From positions 186,001 through 250,000 of the forward strand of contig QPMI01000408.1 of assembly GCA_004431415.1 (NCBI GenBank): a DNA stretch of 64,000 nt, written 5' to 3'. The notes under the pieces were generated by a model. That model did not search any database and had not been told where the DNA came from. It saw only the letters and a list, made by a program, of their open reading frames with translations. How positions within the stretch are numbered: the first letter of the stretch is position 1; every line of letters starts with the position of its first letter. Of the stretch, positions 8,653 through 19,127 are shown piece after piece. A program made the position numbers and the translations under genes. Source of the DNA: Cyanophora paradoxa (taxonomy: Eukaryota > Glaucocystophyceae > Cyanophorales > Cyanophoraceae).

Positions 8653-11600
8653 ATGGACGCGGCGGCGGCGGCGCCCGTCGACGTCACTCTCCCTGACGAC
8701 GGCGCCGGCCAACCCGTCTTCGACGGCGCCAAGGACATCGACGCGCCGGCGGCGTCGCCCGTCTCTCTTCCCAGCGACGGCGCCGACCGGCACGGCATCG
8801 TCGAGGTCCTCTGCGGTCGCAATCGCGTACCTCTGCAGGTTCTCTGTGGCGCAGAGGGCCATCGATTTGCGGGATTCTTCGAGACATTCGAGTGCGCCGT
8901 CGGCACGAAACGCTACGTCGTCGCCGCGCGCGTCTTCTCCGTCCACGCACCTCCTCCGGGCGTCGAGGAGCCCCCAAACGCGCAAACGCTGGGAGATCTC
9001 TACGAGCGGTCCGAAGAGATTCGGGAGGCTGCTCAACAGGCGTCCAAATTCGCCGAGCACGCCACGCGGCAGGGCTGCGCGGTCAGAGCCACCTACGAGG
9101 GTCGGGGCAGATTCGTTCTGTGGTGCCTTCCCGACGAGGGCGACCGGCACACAATCCGCATCGTCGACGGGCTCCCCTCCGCCGCCGACCTCGGCCTCGG
9201 CGAGGATCACTTCGCCGTTCCGTGGGGCGCCACTCGCAGAACCGCCATTCCGGTCGACCTCAAGGCCCTCATCGACCCAGCGCTCGCCGCCAACGTCGTC
9301 CTGCGCGATCCCGAGCAGCTGGAGACCGCGTGGGAGGCGCGCAAAGACTACATGGTCAAGCTCGGCGAGCGAATCCAAACAATCTGCGTCCGAGCCCACG
9401 CGGCGCCGCCGGCGCCACCCCCGGAGCGCCCCGCCGGACCCGAGGCGCCGGCGCTCGAGATCTACAGCTGCCGCGCCGATGGCGAGCCGTACGTGGCCCT
9501 GGGCGTAGAGGACGGTGACGACGGTCCCAAGGCGACGGCGCTGCGGGCGGCGGCGGCGGCCGAGCTCCACGCTGCGGCGTGCCGCCTCGCCCTTGGCGGC
9601 GACCCCGTCCCCACCACCGTCTTCTGCTACACGGACGAGATCGTGTACCGTTTTCGCGTCAACGGCGGGTGCCGCGAGCTCTGGGCCCGTAGAGGCCTGG
9701 TCGTCGTACCGCTGGACGAAGAGGAGGAAAGGACATCGGCGGTCCTGGACCGCAACCTCGTCCCGGTGCACGCGTCCGAGCTGCTCCGACTCGAGACCGC
9801 GCTCTGGAACGCGATGTGCACCGCGGCCGACTGCCGTCCCGTCGAACGCTTTCGCTTCGCGGCCTCGAGGCCGGCGCCGGCGCTGGTCCTCCAGAGCGAG
9901 CTGGAAACAAAGGCGCGGCAGTACGTCGAGCTGGGACAACGTTCGATCACGAAACTCGTCAGCGAGATCACGGCGTTTGAGCTCGAGAGAAAGAAGAACG
10001 CTAGTCTGCCGTTCTACCGCCTCGAAACGCTGCACCAAGAGGTGCAACGGGCCAAGGCCGAAGCGAAGCGCCGCGAGGAGGCGGCGAAGAAGCGCGACGA
10101 GGCGGCGAAGGAGCGCCAGAAGCTCGACCCGGGCACCGCAAAGAAGGGCCGAGCTCGAGCGGCGACGACCACGCGCAAATTCAAAACGGACGCCGAACGG
10201 TTCGAAGTGCACACGTCCCCCGATCCAGCGTACATGAACGACATCCTACACACCGAGGGCCGCCCCGTGAGCTCCGCCGACGGGGCCGGGCGCCCCCTCC
10301 TCGGAGAGAGCTTTCGCCCGACGGCCGAGCGCGAGGTCAAGGCGGGGGCGACGGTCGCGGTGGACGCCGCGCGGGGGCAGGTTCTCATTCTGGATGGACA
10401 GCGCACGAGCCCGTACATCGATCACGAGCTGGTCGCCGGGCCCGTCTTCCGTCGCCTCGCGACAGGGCGCCGTGTGCTCGTCCACGGGCTCGCCCCAACG
10501 GGATCCGGAAAGTCCAAGCTCGGAGTGGAGACCGTCTTGAAAAAGCTACTGATATCGCCCGACATGCGCCGCCGGGGAGGCGCCCGAGGCCAGATCCTCT
10601 GGTTCGTCAACGCCGCAGCGCACTCCGGAATGTTGAAGAGCGAGCCGTGCTGGACGAGGACGTTGGAGGATGCGGGAAGGGTGTACCACGAGCTCACGGG
10701 CAACGCTCCCGAGGAGGTTATCAACAGCGTACGGTCCTACAAAGAATCCCACGCGTTTCTGAAGGAAGCTTGCGTCGTCTTCTGCACCGTGGAGAGCCTC
10801 CCAAAACTCTTCCAACACGTCCCGCAGTTCGACGCGGTTTTCATCGACGAGGCGTCCAAGATCATGGAAATCCTGACGACCTCCGGCACCGTCGTAGAAG
10901 AGCTTCGCCAGCTGCGCGCCCTTCGCGCCCTGGCGATCTATCTCCGCACAACGCCGCTGGTCTTCTGCATGGACGCCGACTACACGCCCGTCGAGCGAGA
11001 GTTCTTCGCCGCGCTATTTCGCGGGGGAACGTCGAGCGTCGAACCCGCCCGCGGCGCCGTGGACCCGTTTGGGGACACCCGGGCGGGGCAGGGGCCCGAT
11101 CCGTCCGAGCCCGCGGGGTCCGCACGCGAGTGGGAGGTCGCGTACATCAAGACGGGCGCGTTCGCGCCCCGCAACACCTGGTTCGCAGGGGACGCGAGGC
11201 AGTGCAAGCGCTTCGTCGCGTCGCTTTTGCTGCTCGGAAAGAAGGTCTTCTTCGTTTCAAACACGCAGCGGACGCTCGTCGAGCTCGAGGCGTACTTATC
11301 GCGCATCGAGCTCCTGCGCGGAATCCGCGTCCTAGTTATCCACGGCAAGAGCCCGGAGAAGGTCAAGGCTCTCCTCCAGGACCCGGCGGCCCTCGCGGAA
11401 TACGACCTGGTCTGCGTAAACGGGGTGCGTGCGCGTGCGGCTGCGCCGAAGCGTCCGCGACCGCCGGGCTGACGCGCGCGGGCGTGCGCAGGTTTGCCCG
11501 CAGGGCGCCGACTTTAACATCCTCTGGACGGGGACGCTCGTCGGCCACTTTGATCCGCGTATCCGAATCGACGTCCACCGCTTCTACCAGCGTCTTCGAC

Positions 11601-14119
11601 GGTTCCGGATGTGCACCGACCAGGCCGCGTTCTTTTTTGCGCCCCTGGGCGACACCGGACCGAGCTCCGCCCCACCCCGCCCCGTGGAGGAGATCCTGAG
11701 AGAGCGGACGGCGAAGATCGCGGCCCAGTGCCCCCGTCTCGTTGCGGAAGACTTGGAGCTTCGCTCCGAGCTCGCCCTTTTCTCGAACAAGGAGTACGCC
11801 CTGGACGTCCTCGTCCACGTGCAGGCCTACATCATCGCGAACATCGAGGCCTCGGTCCGCTACCCCATCAGCGCCTTCCACGCCAAGCTGCGCAGCCTAA
11901 GCCCGGCCTCCGGCGTGTACTGCCTCGAGCTCAGCGCGTTCGACTTTGCGTTTACAGTCTCCAAGGACGAGAGGGGTTCCATCAAGCGGAAGCTGCGCGA
12001 CTGGGACAACGAGACGCGGGATCGGCACATCGCCTGCCCCGTCGCGAACGCCCCTTCCGTGCCACCCACCGGCAAGGTCGCGCGCGAGCTCTACGACGTC
12101 TGCAAGGGCCGCTGCGGCGACCCTGGCGAGGCGCTCAAGCTCAGCGCGGAGCGCTCCGTCATGCTGCAGGCAAACTGGCTCGGCGAGCACGACGCGACGC
12201 TGGCGGTTGCGCGCGAGGGGACCGTCAACGGGAACCCGGTCCTGCGGCGGATGAAGCGATTTTCGCGCTCTCTGTACATGGCGTGCGGGCTCTGGGTGAG
12301 GGAGAAGCACGAGCAACCCCACCACCCGAACAGCACCGTCGAAACGAACGAGCTGCGTGCCGCGGCGCTGCTCTTTGAGACGCTCGGCTGGTCGCTCCCC
12401 GTGGTCGTCAGAGGCCGCGGGGAGACGCTCTCCATTACCTTTAACGCAGACGCCCGCCTCGAAGAGCCCGACCTCCCTACGCTGGAGCGCGCCTTTGCGC
12501 TGATCGACCGCGAGGATTGCTTCCGGCTCGAGGATCGAAAACGGTGCATCGAGGGCGCGCTGGCGTTGCTCCAAAAGGCGGAGGCAGAGGCCGGAAAGAC
12601 CCTCCTCGAGCGTCTCTCCCGGCCTGCCAATGAGAGCATCGAGGAGCTGAAAATTTTCTGGAGGGCCGCGCGGTCCCTGTCTGCGGCAAACGCGGACGAT
12701 ATCGAGCCGCGCGTGCGGAGCATCGTCGAGGGCTTGCGAGCGTGCGGCACGATGCGGGACCTGCTCGAGCTCGCCAACGGGTGGAAAGCCGACCCCGCCG
12801 CGCACTCGGCCGTCCTCTGGCTCCACACGGCCCTCTCTCCCCCGGCGCCCGGGGACGGGCCCCGCGCCTCGCCCGCGTACAGCCCGCGGGCGGCCCGCGA
12901 CCGGCTCCGCGCCGTCTGTGCGGACGGCGATGCAGAGGCGCGGGCGCGACAGGCGGCGAGCCTCGCGGGAATCGACTTTGAGCGGGCGATGAACGAGGAG
13001 GGGGTCGGGCGGGAGCTGGACCGCCTGGTCTGCGCCCTGCGCTGCTGGGGCGGGCCGCGGTTTGCAGAGGATGCCGAGGGGACCGTCCCGCTCGGCGCAA
13101 GCAAGGACTGGAAGTCCATCGAGGACGTCTGCGACCGCGCGGCGGCGGCCTGGGGCGTCCGGATCATGCTCGTTACGCCGATCGGGGCCGCGAGGGGCGT
13201 TCGGCGCACGGTGAACGTGGACGCGGACGGGGACGCGAAGATGGGCGAGGCGATGGCGATCGCGGGCGGACGCGAGAGGGCCCGTCGCAAGGTCACGGGC
13301 GCAGAGGCCAAAAAGTACCTATCGTACGACGCCATCGACTTGGTGAGGTGCTCGCGGCACGTCTGGTCGATGACAAAGCACGTCCTCGACGATACGAGAT
13401 TGGATTCTGCCGACGCGGTCGCGTACGGACAGATCTGCGCCGCTATGGAGGGCCTGAACGTTGCAGCTGCCGTGGTGCACTGCGCCCGCAGCCTCGACGA
13501 GGAAGGTACCGTCCCCGGGCAAGTGGAGACCGACGTTCCCCCCAACGAGCGGATACCCCACAGCGTGTACGCGACCGGGGCGCTCCAGGATCTGATCGGC
13601 GTCGAGACGCTGGCGCACGTGGGAATTCATCCAAAGGTCTGGCTCGAGCTGGTGCGGGACTCGACGCTCGCGCAGGCGAGCTGGCCGGTCTGCGACGGAG
13701 CAACGCGCAGCGCCGCCGACGTCGCGCGGGCGGCGCTGATCGAGCACGAAAAGGCGGGCCTCCAGCTACAGCACTGCGCAACGCTCGAGGACGCCCAGTC
13801 TCTGTTCGAGCTGATCCGAGCCAAGGGGTGGTGGTGCCACCAGGCGGTCGGCGCGCCGAGAACGCTGTTCGTGCCGAGCTCCGAGCTGACGAAATGGTTT
13901 CCCCCGTCCAAGGGAGAAACCTACGGGTTCTGCCGGCGGGGACGCTGGAACGGGCGCGCCAGCGTGAACATGTGGCTGGAGACCGCGGCCGATGCGCGGA
14001 TCGCCGAAGGAGAAACAGTGAAGATCCCGGAGAGCCAGAAACCCCAGCATGGGCGACCTCAGGGCTACTACTTTCCCAGGTCGTTCTGCGCCATTTTTGA
14101 CGAGTCTTTCTGTCCTTAA
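8653..14119 (+). CDS. UL9/origin-binding-type SF2 helicase, one intron
   Basis: Exons 8653-11424 and 11492-14119 encode about 1,799 residues. Helicase motifs run across the splice: Walker A GLAPTGSGKS (about 10489), Walker B AVFIDEASK (about 10840), a motif III-like VFCMDADYTP, then motif V built from both exons (DLVCVNG joined to VCPQGADF), and motif VI QRLRRFR (about 11590). This order and the spacing of motif V fit the herpesvirus UL9 / PF02399 family, which large DNA viruses of protists also carry and which is thought to open replication origins. The N-terminal 600 residues and the C-terminal 700 are unrecognised; a coiled basic stretch (about 10020-10180) precedes the helicase core. No primase motif was found. 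The frame break at 11425-11491 is explained by an intron (own entry), not decay. Confidence 0.82.
11425..11491 (+). other. 67-base spliceosomal intron in the helicase gene
   Basis: The intron begins GTGCGTGCGC, has CTGAC about 22 bases before its end and closes GTGCGCAG. Its length is not a multiple of three, so removing it is what joins the two frames, in phase 0, exactly inside helicase motif V. A second CAG at 11501-11503 would also keep frame but would drop four residues from motif V, so the first is preferred. The architecture is the same as that of introns in the host genes further right. Confidence 0.82.
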
Positions 14120-14204
14120 TGAACGAATTTCAAATGATTCCACTCTGTGGTATAATCATATGATGAACAGTAGATAATGCCGCACCTGCGCGTCTAGTTC
14201 TAGC

Positions 14205-14460
14205 TAGCTCGGGCGGCTCCAACCCCGTCGGAGACGGGCGGGCCATCTCGCCGCGGCTGACGGTTTGGTTCGAGCTCGAGGCGGCCCCGTTGGAGACGGG
14301 CGGGCCATCTCGCCGCGGCTGACGGTTTGGTTCGAGCTCGAGGCGGCCCCGTTGAAGCCGGGCGGGCCGTCTCGCCGCGGCTGATGGTTTGGTTCGAGCT
14401 CGAGGCGGCCCCGTTGGAGACGGGCGGGCCATCTCGCCGCGGCTGACCGTCTGATTCTAG
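14205..14460. repeat. 62-bp tandem repeat, four copies
   Basis: GGCCATCTCGCCGCGGCTGA recurs at 14241, 14303, 14365 (one base changed) and 14427, exactly 62 bases apart. The same unit, with the same order of neighbouring modules, appears again at 17690-17925. Confidence 0.93.
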
Positions 14461-14487
14461 CGCGCGAAGTTTGTAGTTGGCCTGTAC

Positions 14488-14540
14488 ATCACCATTAACT
14501 CTGATCGCCATAAGTTTTCAAAAAAATGGTTAATGGTGAT
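14488..14540. repeat. Conserved hairpin module, copy 1
   Basis: Perfect 12-base arms ATCACCATTAAC (14488-14499) and GTTAATGGTGAT (14529-14540) enclose a 29-base loop. Flanks of about 40 bases on each side are nearly identical to those of copy 2 at 17962-18012, while the loops differ, as expected if the stem is what is conserved. Confidence 0.85.
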
Positions 14541-14639
14541 ATAGAAGCCAATCTACTTGCTCAGTAGAGGACGGGCTCTGACTGCTGGCGGCAGACGCGC
14601 AGTTCAGGCTCGCTGGCCGATCGCTCTCTACAGGGACGG

Positions 14640-15250
14640 GGACGGCAGACGCTCAGGTCGGGCCTGATGGACGGACGCCTTCTAGCAGGACGGCGACGTC
14701 GACGTAGGCGAGGACGGCAGACGTCCAGGTCACGACTGATGGACGGACGCCTTCTAGTAGGACGGCGGCGTCGACGTAGGCGAGGTCGGCAGACGTCCAG
14801 GTCGGGCCTGATGGACGGACGCCTTCTAGTAGGACGGCGGCGTCGACGTAGGCGAGGACGGCAGACGCTCAGGTCGGGCCTGATGGACGGACGCCTTCTA
14901 GCAGGACGGCGACGTCGACGTAGGCGAGGTCGGCAGACGCTCAGGTCGGGCCTGATGGACGGACGCCTTCTAGCAGGACGGCGACGTCGAGATAGGTGAG
15001 GACGACAGACGCTCAGGTCGGGCCTGATGGACGGACGCCTTCTAGCAGGACGGCGACGTCGAGATAGGTGAGGACGACAGACGCTCACCTCGGGCCTGAT
15101 GGACGGACGCCTTCTAGCAGGACGGCGACGTTGAGGTAGGTGAGGACGGCAGACGCTCACCTCGGGCCTGATGGACGGACGCCTTCTAGCAGGACGGCGA
15201 CGTCGAGGTAGGTGAGGACGGCAGACGTCCAGGAGGGGCCTAATGGACGA
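14640..15250. repeat. 72-bp tandem repeat, about eight copies
   Basis: ATGGACGGACGCCTTCTAG recurs at 14667, 14739, 14811, 14883, 14955, 15027, 15099 and 15171, a strict 72-base period. Because 72 is a multiple of three the array stays open on both strands as a 24-residue Arg-rich repeat. I regard it as non-coding: no start context, extreme composition, and a related but less regular copy at 18060-18340. Confidence 0.93.
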
Positions 15251-15423
15251 TCGCGTTCTTCAGTGACTTGGTATCAGACGCCCAGGTCGGGCCCGATGGT
15301 CGATCGGCCTTCAGAGAATGCCGACAGTCTCAACCAGTTGTTCGAGATCCCAGTACAGGGGGGGTAGGGGTGGCGAGGGAATGATCATGAAAGACCTGCG
15401 TGCAAAAAATGCCCCCTCGTGAG

Positions 15424-15433
15424 CTATAAAGGG
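15424..15433 (+). promoter_or_regulatory. TATA-like box of the F-box-like gene
   Basis: CTATAAAGGG lies 54 bases before the ATG at 15487, resembling the ATAAAAGGG and ATATAAGGGG boxes of the other virus-type genes. A second candidate, GATAAAAGG, lies at about 15448. Confidence 0.6.
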
Positions 15434-15486
15434 CAAGTTCCAACTCGATAAAAGGATAACCGAGCGCACTCACCGCGACCGTAAAC

Positions 15487-17292
15487 ATGCAAGACGCTTC
15501 CCGCTCCGTTGTTCGACGTTCCTTTGTCCGGGCCCGCCGCCCCGCGTCGCGTCCCGCCTCCCGGGGATTCGACCTCGAATGCGACTCGTCTCGGACCCCG
15601 ACGGCCGAGATTCCGTCCGACACGCTCCTCGGGCAGATCGCCCTCCTTCCCGCCGGCATCGTCGAGCTCGTCATCTCTCGAATGGCGCGGACGGTGCGCG
15701 TCGCAATGCTGGGCGCCTCCAAGAAGACTCGGCAGCTCGCCCTCGAGTCCGGCTCCTCCGGCTGGAAGGACGCCCTCTTTGTCGACGACCTTCGCGACGC
15801 CCACCGCACGCCGACCGCGCAGCCGCCGCGGAGGCTTCTCGCGGGGCGCGAGGACGGCGCGTCGATTCCTCTGCCGCGGCACCACACGATTGTCGCCGTC
15901 GTCACCTCCAAGGACGTAGAGGGGAAGTGGATTTGCGCGTGGCTCCAGAGGTCGTCGTCTTCGTCGTCGCAGGTACTGCTCCGCTACGGGCCCGATGGGC
16001 GCGGGGAACGGATCGCCCTGCCCATGGACGCTCCCCGCGCGGAAACGCACTGCAAGGACAGCGTCGCCATCCGAGACGACGGGACGGTCATTCTAGAGGC
16101 CGAAGGGCGGCTCGGCTGGTGGATCTGGCCCCCGGGCGCCCCCCACCGGCTCGTCAAGCCGAACATCTCGTGCGTCGTTGCGTGCTGCCCCTCGCCCGAC
16201 GGTAGCCGCGTCGCCATCTGCCGCCTGGTGGGCCGCCGCCTTTTTGTTCGCTTCGTGGACGCTGATGCTTCGGCTGCGACGGCCGAGGCTACCCCGGACG
16301 TCGACGCCGGGTCCATCGACGGGGACTCGGATAGCATTCTCGACAAGTTCTCACGTGACCTCGTTCACGGCCTCAATATCAACAACCACCCGTACAACTG
16401 GATGCGGGTCGAGGAGTGCGGGGCATCGCACAACTTTACGTGCACATGGAACGCTTGCGGTCGCGCCGTGCTTGTGACGGTCGAGGTATGGTTCAGTGTA
16501 ATCGATATCGATGGCCATGGTCTACTGTGGAACACCGTCTTGTACATCGCCTCGGTGGCGGCGAAGGGCCTCGCGCGGGCGTGCTGGTGGGCCGCCGGCA
16601 GCTGGGACCCCAAGAAGAACGCGGTACGAGTGTGCGGACTCGGAGAAAACTGGCTCCTGCTTGCGTCGACGTCGGCCGCAAAGGGTTTTACTCACTGCTG
16701 GGACGATGACGTTGGCAAAGGCGAACCGTTCTACCTGTACTACTTCGTCCCGCCCGTCCTTAATAACGCCGCGCGCTCCATGCTCAGGCTGCGCATGCGG
16801 GGCGTGCCCATCAACGGCTGGTCCTGGTTCGTGCCCGTTGGCGATTGGAGCTTTATCTACGCGGAGAGAGGCGATCGTCCATTCCTCGTCACTCTGCTTC
16901 ACGGCGATGACATCCCCTTGTTTCGAGATCTTCCCGTCGATCTGCACCGCCATAAAGTGCTTCTCCGCGGATACTCGTCCCTGTTTACTTTTGGTCTCGT
17001 GGGGCGCCGCGGGCTAGTGGTGTGCGCACAGGACCACCGCTTTCCCGCTTCCCTCTGCGGGCAGTCCTCCAAAGGTGCCATCAAGTACGTGCCGTGGGCC
17101 GTCCCCGAGACGTCGACGTCAACGATTTTGAACCATTTGGACGAGCGTAACGAGATCCTCCGGAGTGCTGTCGTAGGCCCGTTCGATGGGGATTTCGCCT
17201 TGAAGAAAGTTCTTGCCAACATGGATGAGCTATGGACATTCGTGAGCTCCGTGTATGAACCGACCTCGGCTTTGGGGCCGGCGCTTTTGTAG
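15487..17292 (+). CDS. F-box-like / beta-propeller-like protein, virus-type
   Basis: A single uninterrupted frame of 601 residues. Residues about 50-100 read LLPAGIVELVISRM followed by a run of alternating hydrophobic residues and a Trp-Lys, close to the three-helix F-box pattern (LP-x-E/G-hydrophobic-L). The remainder consists of short segments containing W and D/N turns (for example GWWIWPPGAP, SPDGSRVAICRL, CWDDDVGKGE), suggesting a beta-propeller, though no canonical WD dipeptides repeat regularly. In cells F-box proteins link substrates to SKP1-cullin ligases; giant viruses encode many. A SKP1/BTB-like gene lies 1 kb away on the other strand. Function is inferred from the N-terminal motif only; the propeller reading is weak. 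Basic N terminus (first 30 residues) could act in nuclear targeting. Confidence 0.5.
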   Translation: MQDASRSVVRRSFVRARRPASRPASRGFDLECDSSRTPTAEIPSDTLLGQIALLPAGIVELVISRMARTVRVAMLGASKKTRQLALESGSSGWKDALFVDDLRDAHRTPTAQPPRRLLAGREDGASIPLPRHHTIVAVVTSKDVEGKWICAWLQRSSSSSSQVLLRYGPDGRGERIALPMDAPRAETHCKDSVAIRDDGTVILEAEGRLGWWIWPPGAPHRLVKPNISCVVACCPSPDGSRVAICRLVGRRLFVRFVDADASAATAEATPDVDAGSIDGDSDSILDKFSRDLVHGLNINNHPYNWMRVEECGASHNFTCTWNACGRAVLVTVEVWFSVIDIDGHGLLWNTVLYIASVAAKGLARACWWAAGSWDPKKNAVRVCGLGENWLLLASTSAAKGFTHCWDDDVGKGEPFYLYYFVPPVLNNAARSMLRLRMRGVPINGWSWFVPVGDWSFIYAERGDRPFLVTLLHGDDIPLFRDLPVDLHRHKVLLRGYSSLFTFGLVGRRGLVVCAQDHRFPASLCGQSSKGAIKYVPWAVPETSTSTILNHLDERNEILRSAVVGPFDGDFALKKVLANMDELWTFVSSVYEPTSALGPALL

Positions 17293-17689
17293 ACAGGTTG
17301 CGTACGGCAAACGGCAAGTTTTAGAGCTATTGTGGGTCCTGAATTTGAACGTCACGCGGCGAAATCTGAGATGGTGAGGGGGCGGATGCGCTATCGATTG
17401 GCAAGCAGACGGGCGTCGCGCTGTGCGCTCGAGCTCCGGTGCAAGGCTGGCGCTGGGCCGGTGCGGGGCCGGGGGAGCGGGGCGTCGGAGAAAAGAAAGC
17501 CCGGAGGCGGTGGCAATGAGGAAGGCCGGGGCGGGCTGGAGGGTCTAGCCTGATGGACGGACGTCTTTGCCGGAAATGGTGACGGGAGCGGGCCCAGTAG
17601 ACGCTCCAGGGATCCGGTAAAGTCCAATAAACGGACGCCTTCTGCGAGGACGGCGACGTCGAGGGGAGTTTTGTTTCGAGCTCGAGCCG
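17293..17689. other. Intergenic spacer, no gene seen
   Basis: G+C-rich sequence after the F-box-like gene. Short open frames show no family resemblance, and no promoter-like box is evident. Confidence 0.5.
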
Positions 17690-17925
17690 GTCCCGTTGAA
17701 GCCGGGCGGGCCATCTCGCCGCGGCTGGTCGTCAGAGGCGAGCGCGGGGTGGCCCCGTTGAAGCCGGGCGGGCCATCTCGCCGCGTCTGGTCGTCAGAGG
17801 CGAGCGCGGGGTGGCCCCGTTGAAGCCGGGCGGGCCATCTCGCCGCGTCTGGTCGTCAGAGGCGAGCGCAGAGCTCGAGTGGTCCCGTTGAAGTCGGGTG
17901 GGCCATATCGCCGCGGCTGACCGTC
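17690..17925. repeat. 62-bp tandem repeat, second locus
   Basis: The unit GGCCATCTCGCCGCG recurs at 17709, 17771, 17833 and, diverged, about 17901. It is the same family as the array at 14205-14460 and again lies immediately left of the hairpin module. Confidence 0.88.
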
Positions 17926-17961
17926 TGATTCTAGCGCGGGAGGTTTATAGTTGGCCTGTAC

Positions 17962-18012
17962 ATCACCATTAACTCTGATCGCCATGAGTTTCACATAATA
18001 GTTAATGGTGAT
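17962..18012. repeat. Conserved hairpin module, copy 2
   Basis: Arms ATCACCATTAAC (17962-17973) and GTTAATGGTGAT (18001-18012), identical to copy 1, with a different 27-base loop. Flanking sequence, including CTGACCGTCTGATTCTAGCG to the left and ATAGAAGCCAATCTACTTGC to the right, is shared with copy 1. Confidence 0.85.
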
Positions 18013-18059
18013 ATAGAAGCCAATCTACTTGCTCTGTAGTAGACGGGCTCTGAATGCTG

Positions 18060-18340
18060 GTGGCAGACGCGCAGTCCGGGCTCGATGGCCGATCGCTCTC
18101 CACAGGGACGAAGACGGCAGACGCTCAGGCCGGGCTCGATGGACGCGTGCCTTCTCAGGGGACGGCGACGTCGGCGTAGGCGAGGACGACAGACGTCCAG
18201 GTACGGCCCGACGGACGGACGTCGACGCCTTCTAGGAGGACGGCGACGTTGTCGTAGGCGAGGACGGCAGACGCTTAGGTCGAGTGCAGTCTTCTAGGAC
18301 GGCGCCGGCGACGTCGACGGGGGCGGAGGCGCACGGTAGA
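18060..18340. repeat. Degenerate 72-bp-family repeats, second locus
   Basis: Imperfect copies of the GGCAGACGCTCAGG / GATGGACGG / CCTTCTAGGAGGACGGCGACG unit seen at 14640-15250. The right end overlaps the last codons of the SKP1/BTB-like frame, so the annotated C terminus of that protein may be repeat-derived. Confidence 0.75.
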
Positions 18341-18828
18341 CACTCGGGTCGGCCGGGAGGTTGGAAACACGCAGGCATGTGGCTGCGGCTGTATGGATCT
18401 GTTCGAGTGTGTTGCCGCAATCGTCTCCGGATCCTCACTTGCCCATTGGTCGGATAAAGGACAGATGCCGCGGCCGATGGCCCCATCCGCGATGCCAGGT
18501 AACCTCCAGCACGAATAGCTCGTCGTTCGGCAACGGGTGCGTTCAAGAACGTTGCCAGACGGACCGCGTTCACGATGCGCCCGAGGTCCCGCTCGGCTTC
18601 AGGTGCGAGGAGCGCACGGACCACGTCCGATTCAAAGGGCACTGGGACGTCGCACGGAGCGTCTCCTTTGCACGCGAGAATGTCGCATAGGTACGCCGAG
18701 TCGAGCACGAGCTCGCCTGGGACCGGCCCCACGCGGACCTCGTCACTGCACAAGAACGCCCAGGTTGCGATCGCGATCGGCGCCGGCTCCGATTGAGGCC
18801 GAAGCTTAAGATCACAATCCGATCGCAT
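18232..18828 (-). CDS. SKP1/BTB-like small protein, virus-type
   Basis: About 198 residues if started at the second Met. The core contains VPVPFESDVVRALLAPEAER followed by LGRIVNAVRLATFLNAP and a helix ending GGYLASRM. This is the pattern of the BTB/SKP1 fold: a strand with 'VP(L/V)P', a helix, then 'L..I..A..FL' and a terminal helix. An LxLDSAYLCDIL segment precedes it. BTB and SKP1 proteins are cullin adaptors, so the nearby F-box-like and RING genes would make a functional set. The last 30 residues fall in repeat sequence and are probably not conserved. The start is uncertain (another Met lies at 18855). The fold assignment is by eye and tentative. Confidence 0.42.
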   Translation of the reverse strand: MRSDCDLKLRPQSEPAPIAIATWAFLCSDEVRVGPVPGELVLDSAYLCDILACKGDAPCDVPVPFESDVVRALLAPEAERDLGRIVNAVRLATFLNAPVAERRAIRAGGYLASRMGPSAAASVLYPTNGQVRIRRRLRQHTRTDPYSRSHMPACFQPPGRPECLPCASAPVDVAGAVLEDCTRPKRLPSSPTTTSPSS

Positions 18829-19127
18829 CCATTTACGCTCGAACCACATATACATACAAATGCATTACAATTTGCATGGTTTCCTCCAATACGATACACA
18901 CAGTTGCACATCTAGACAGTTACCGTAGTACATGCATGTATATCAAAGGCGGCAGCTGTATACATAAACGTGGCCGCAAGTGCGCGCGTACGCTTTTAGT
19001 CCTCAGATCTAGAGCTCGAGCTCAAGACATAGAAAATCGCTCGCGATCGATCCGATGATCACGATCGGCACCCGTCGGCAGCCGAGCCGACCGCACGCGC
19101 GGAGCGGCGCACATGGCCTGCTCTGTG
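18829..19127. other. Spacer between two minus-strand genes
   Basis: A+T-richer than its surroundings, with ATATACATACAAATGCAT-type sequence near 18848-18865 that could serve the minus-strand gene. No gene is seen. Confidence 0.45.

Noticed and set aside
11425-11504. Helicase as two separate genes or a frameshifted pseudogene
   Set aside because: The intron explains the break exactly and restores motif V; the second half begins in the middle of the helicase core and has no promoter.
14561-15160. Arg-rich 24-residue repeat protein encoded by the 72-bp array
   Set aside because: Open on both strands only because 72 is a multiple of three. No promoter box is placed for it, and the second locus of the same repeat does not keep the frame.
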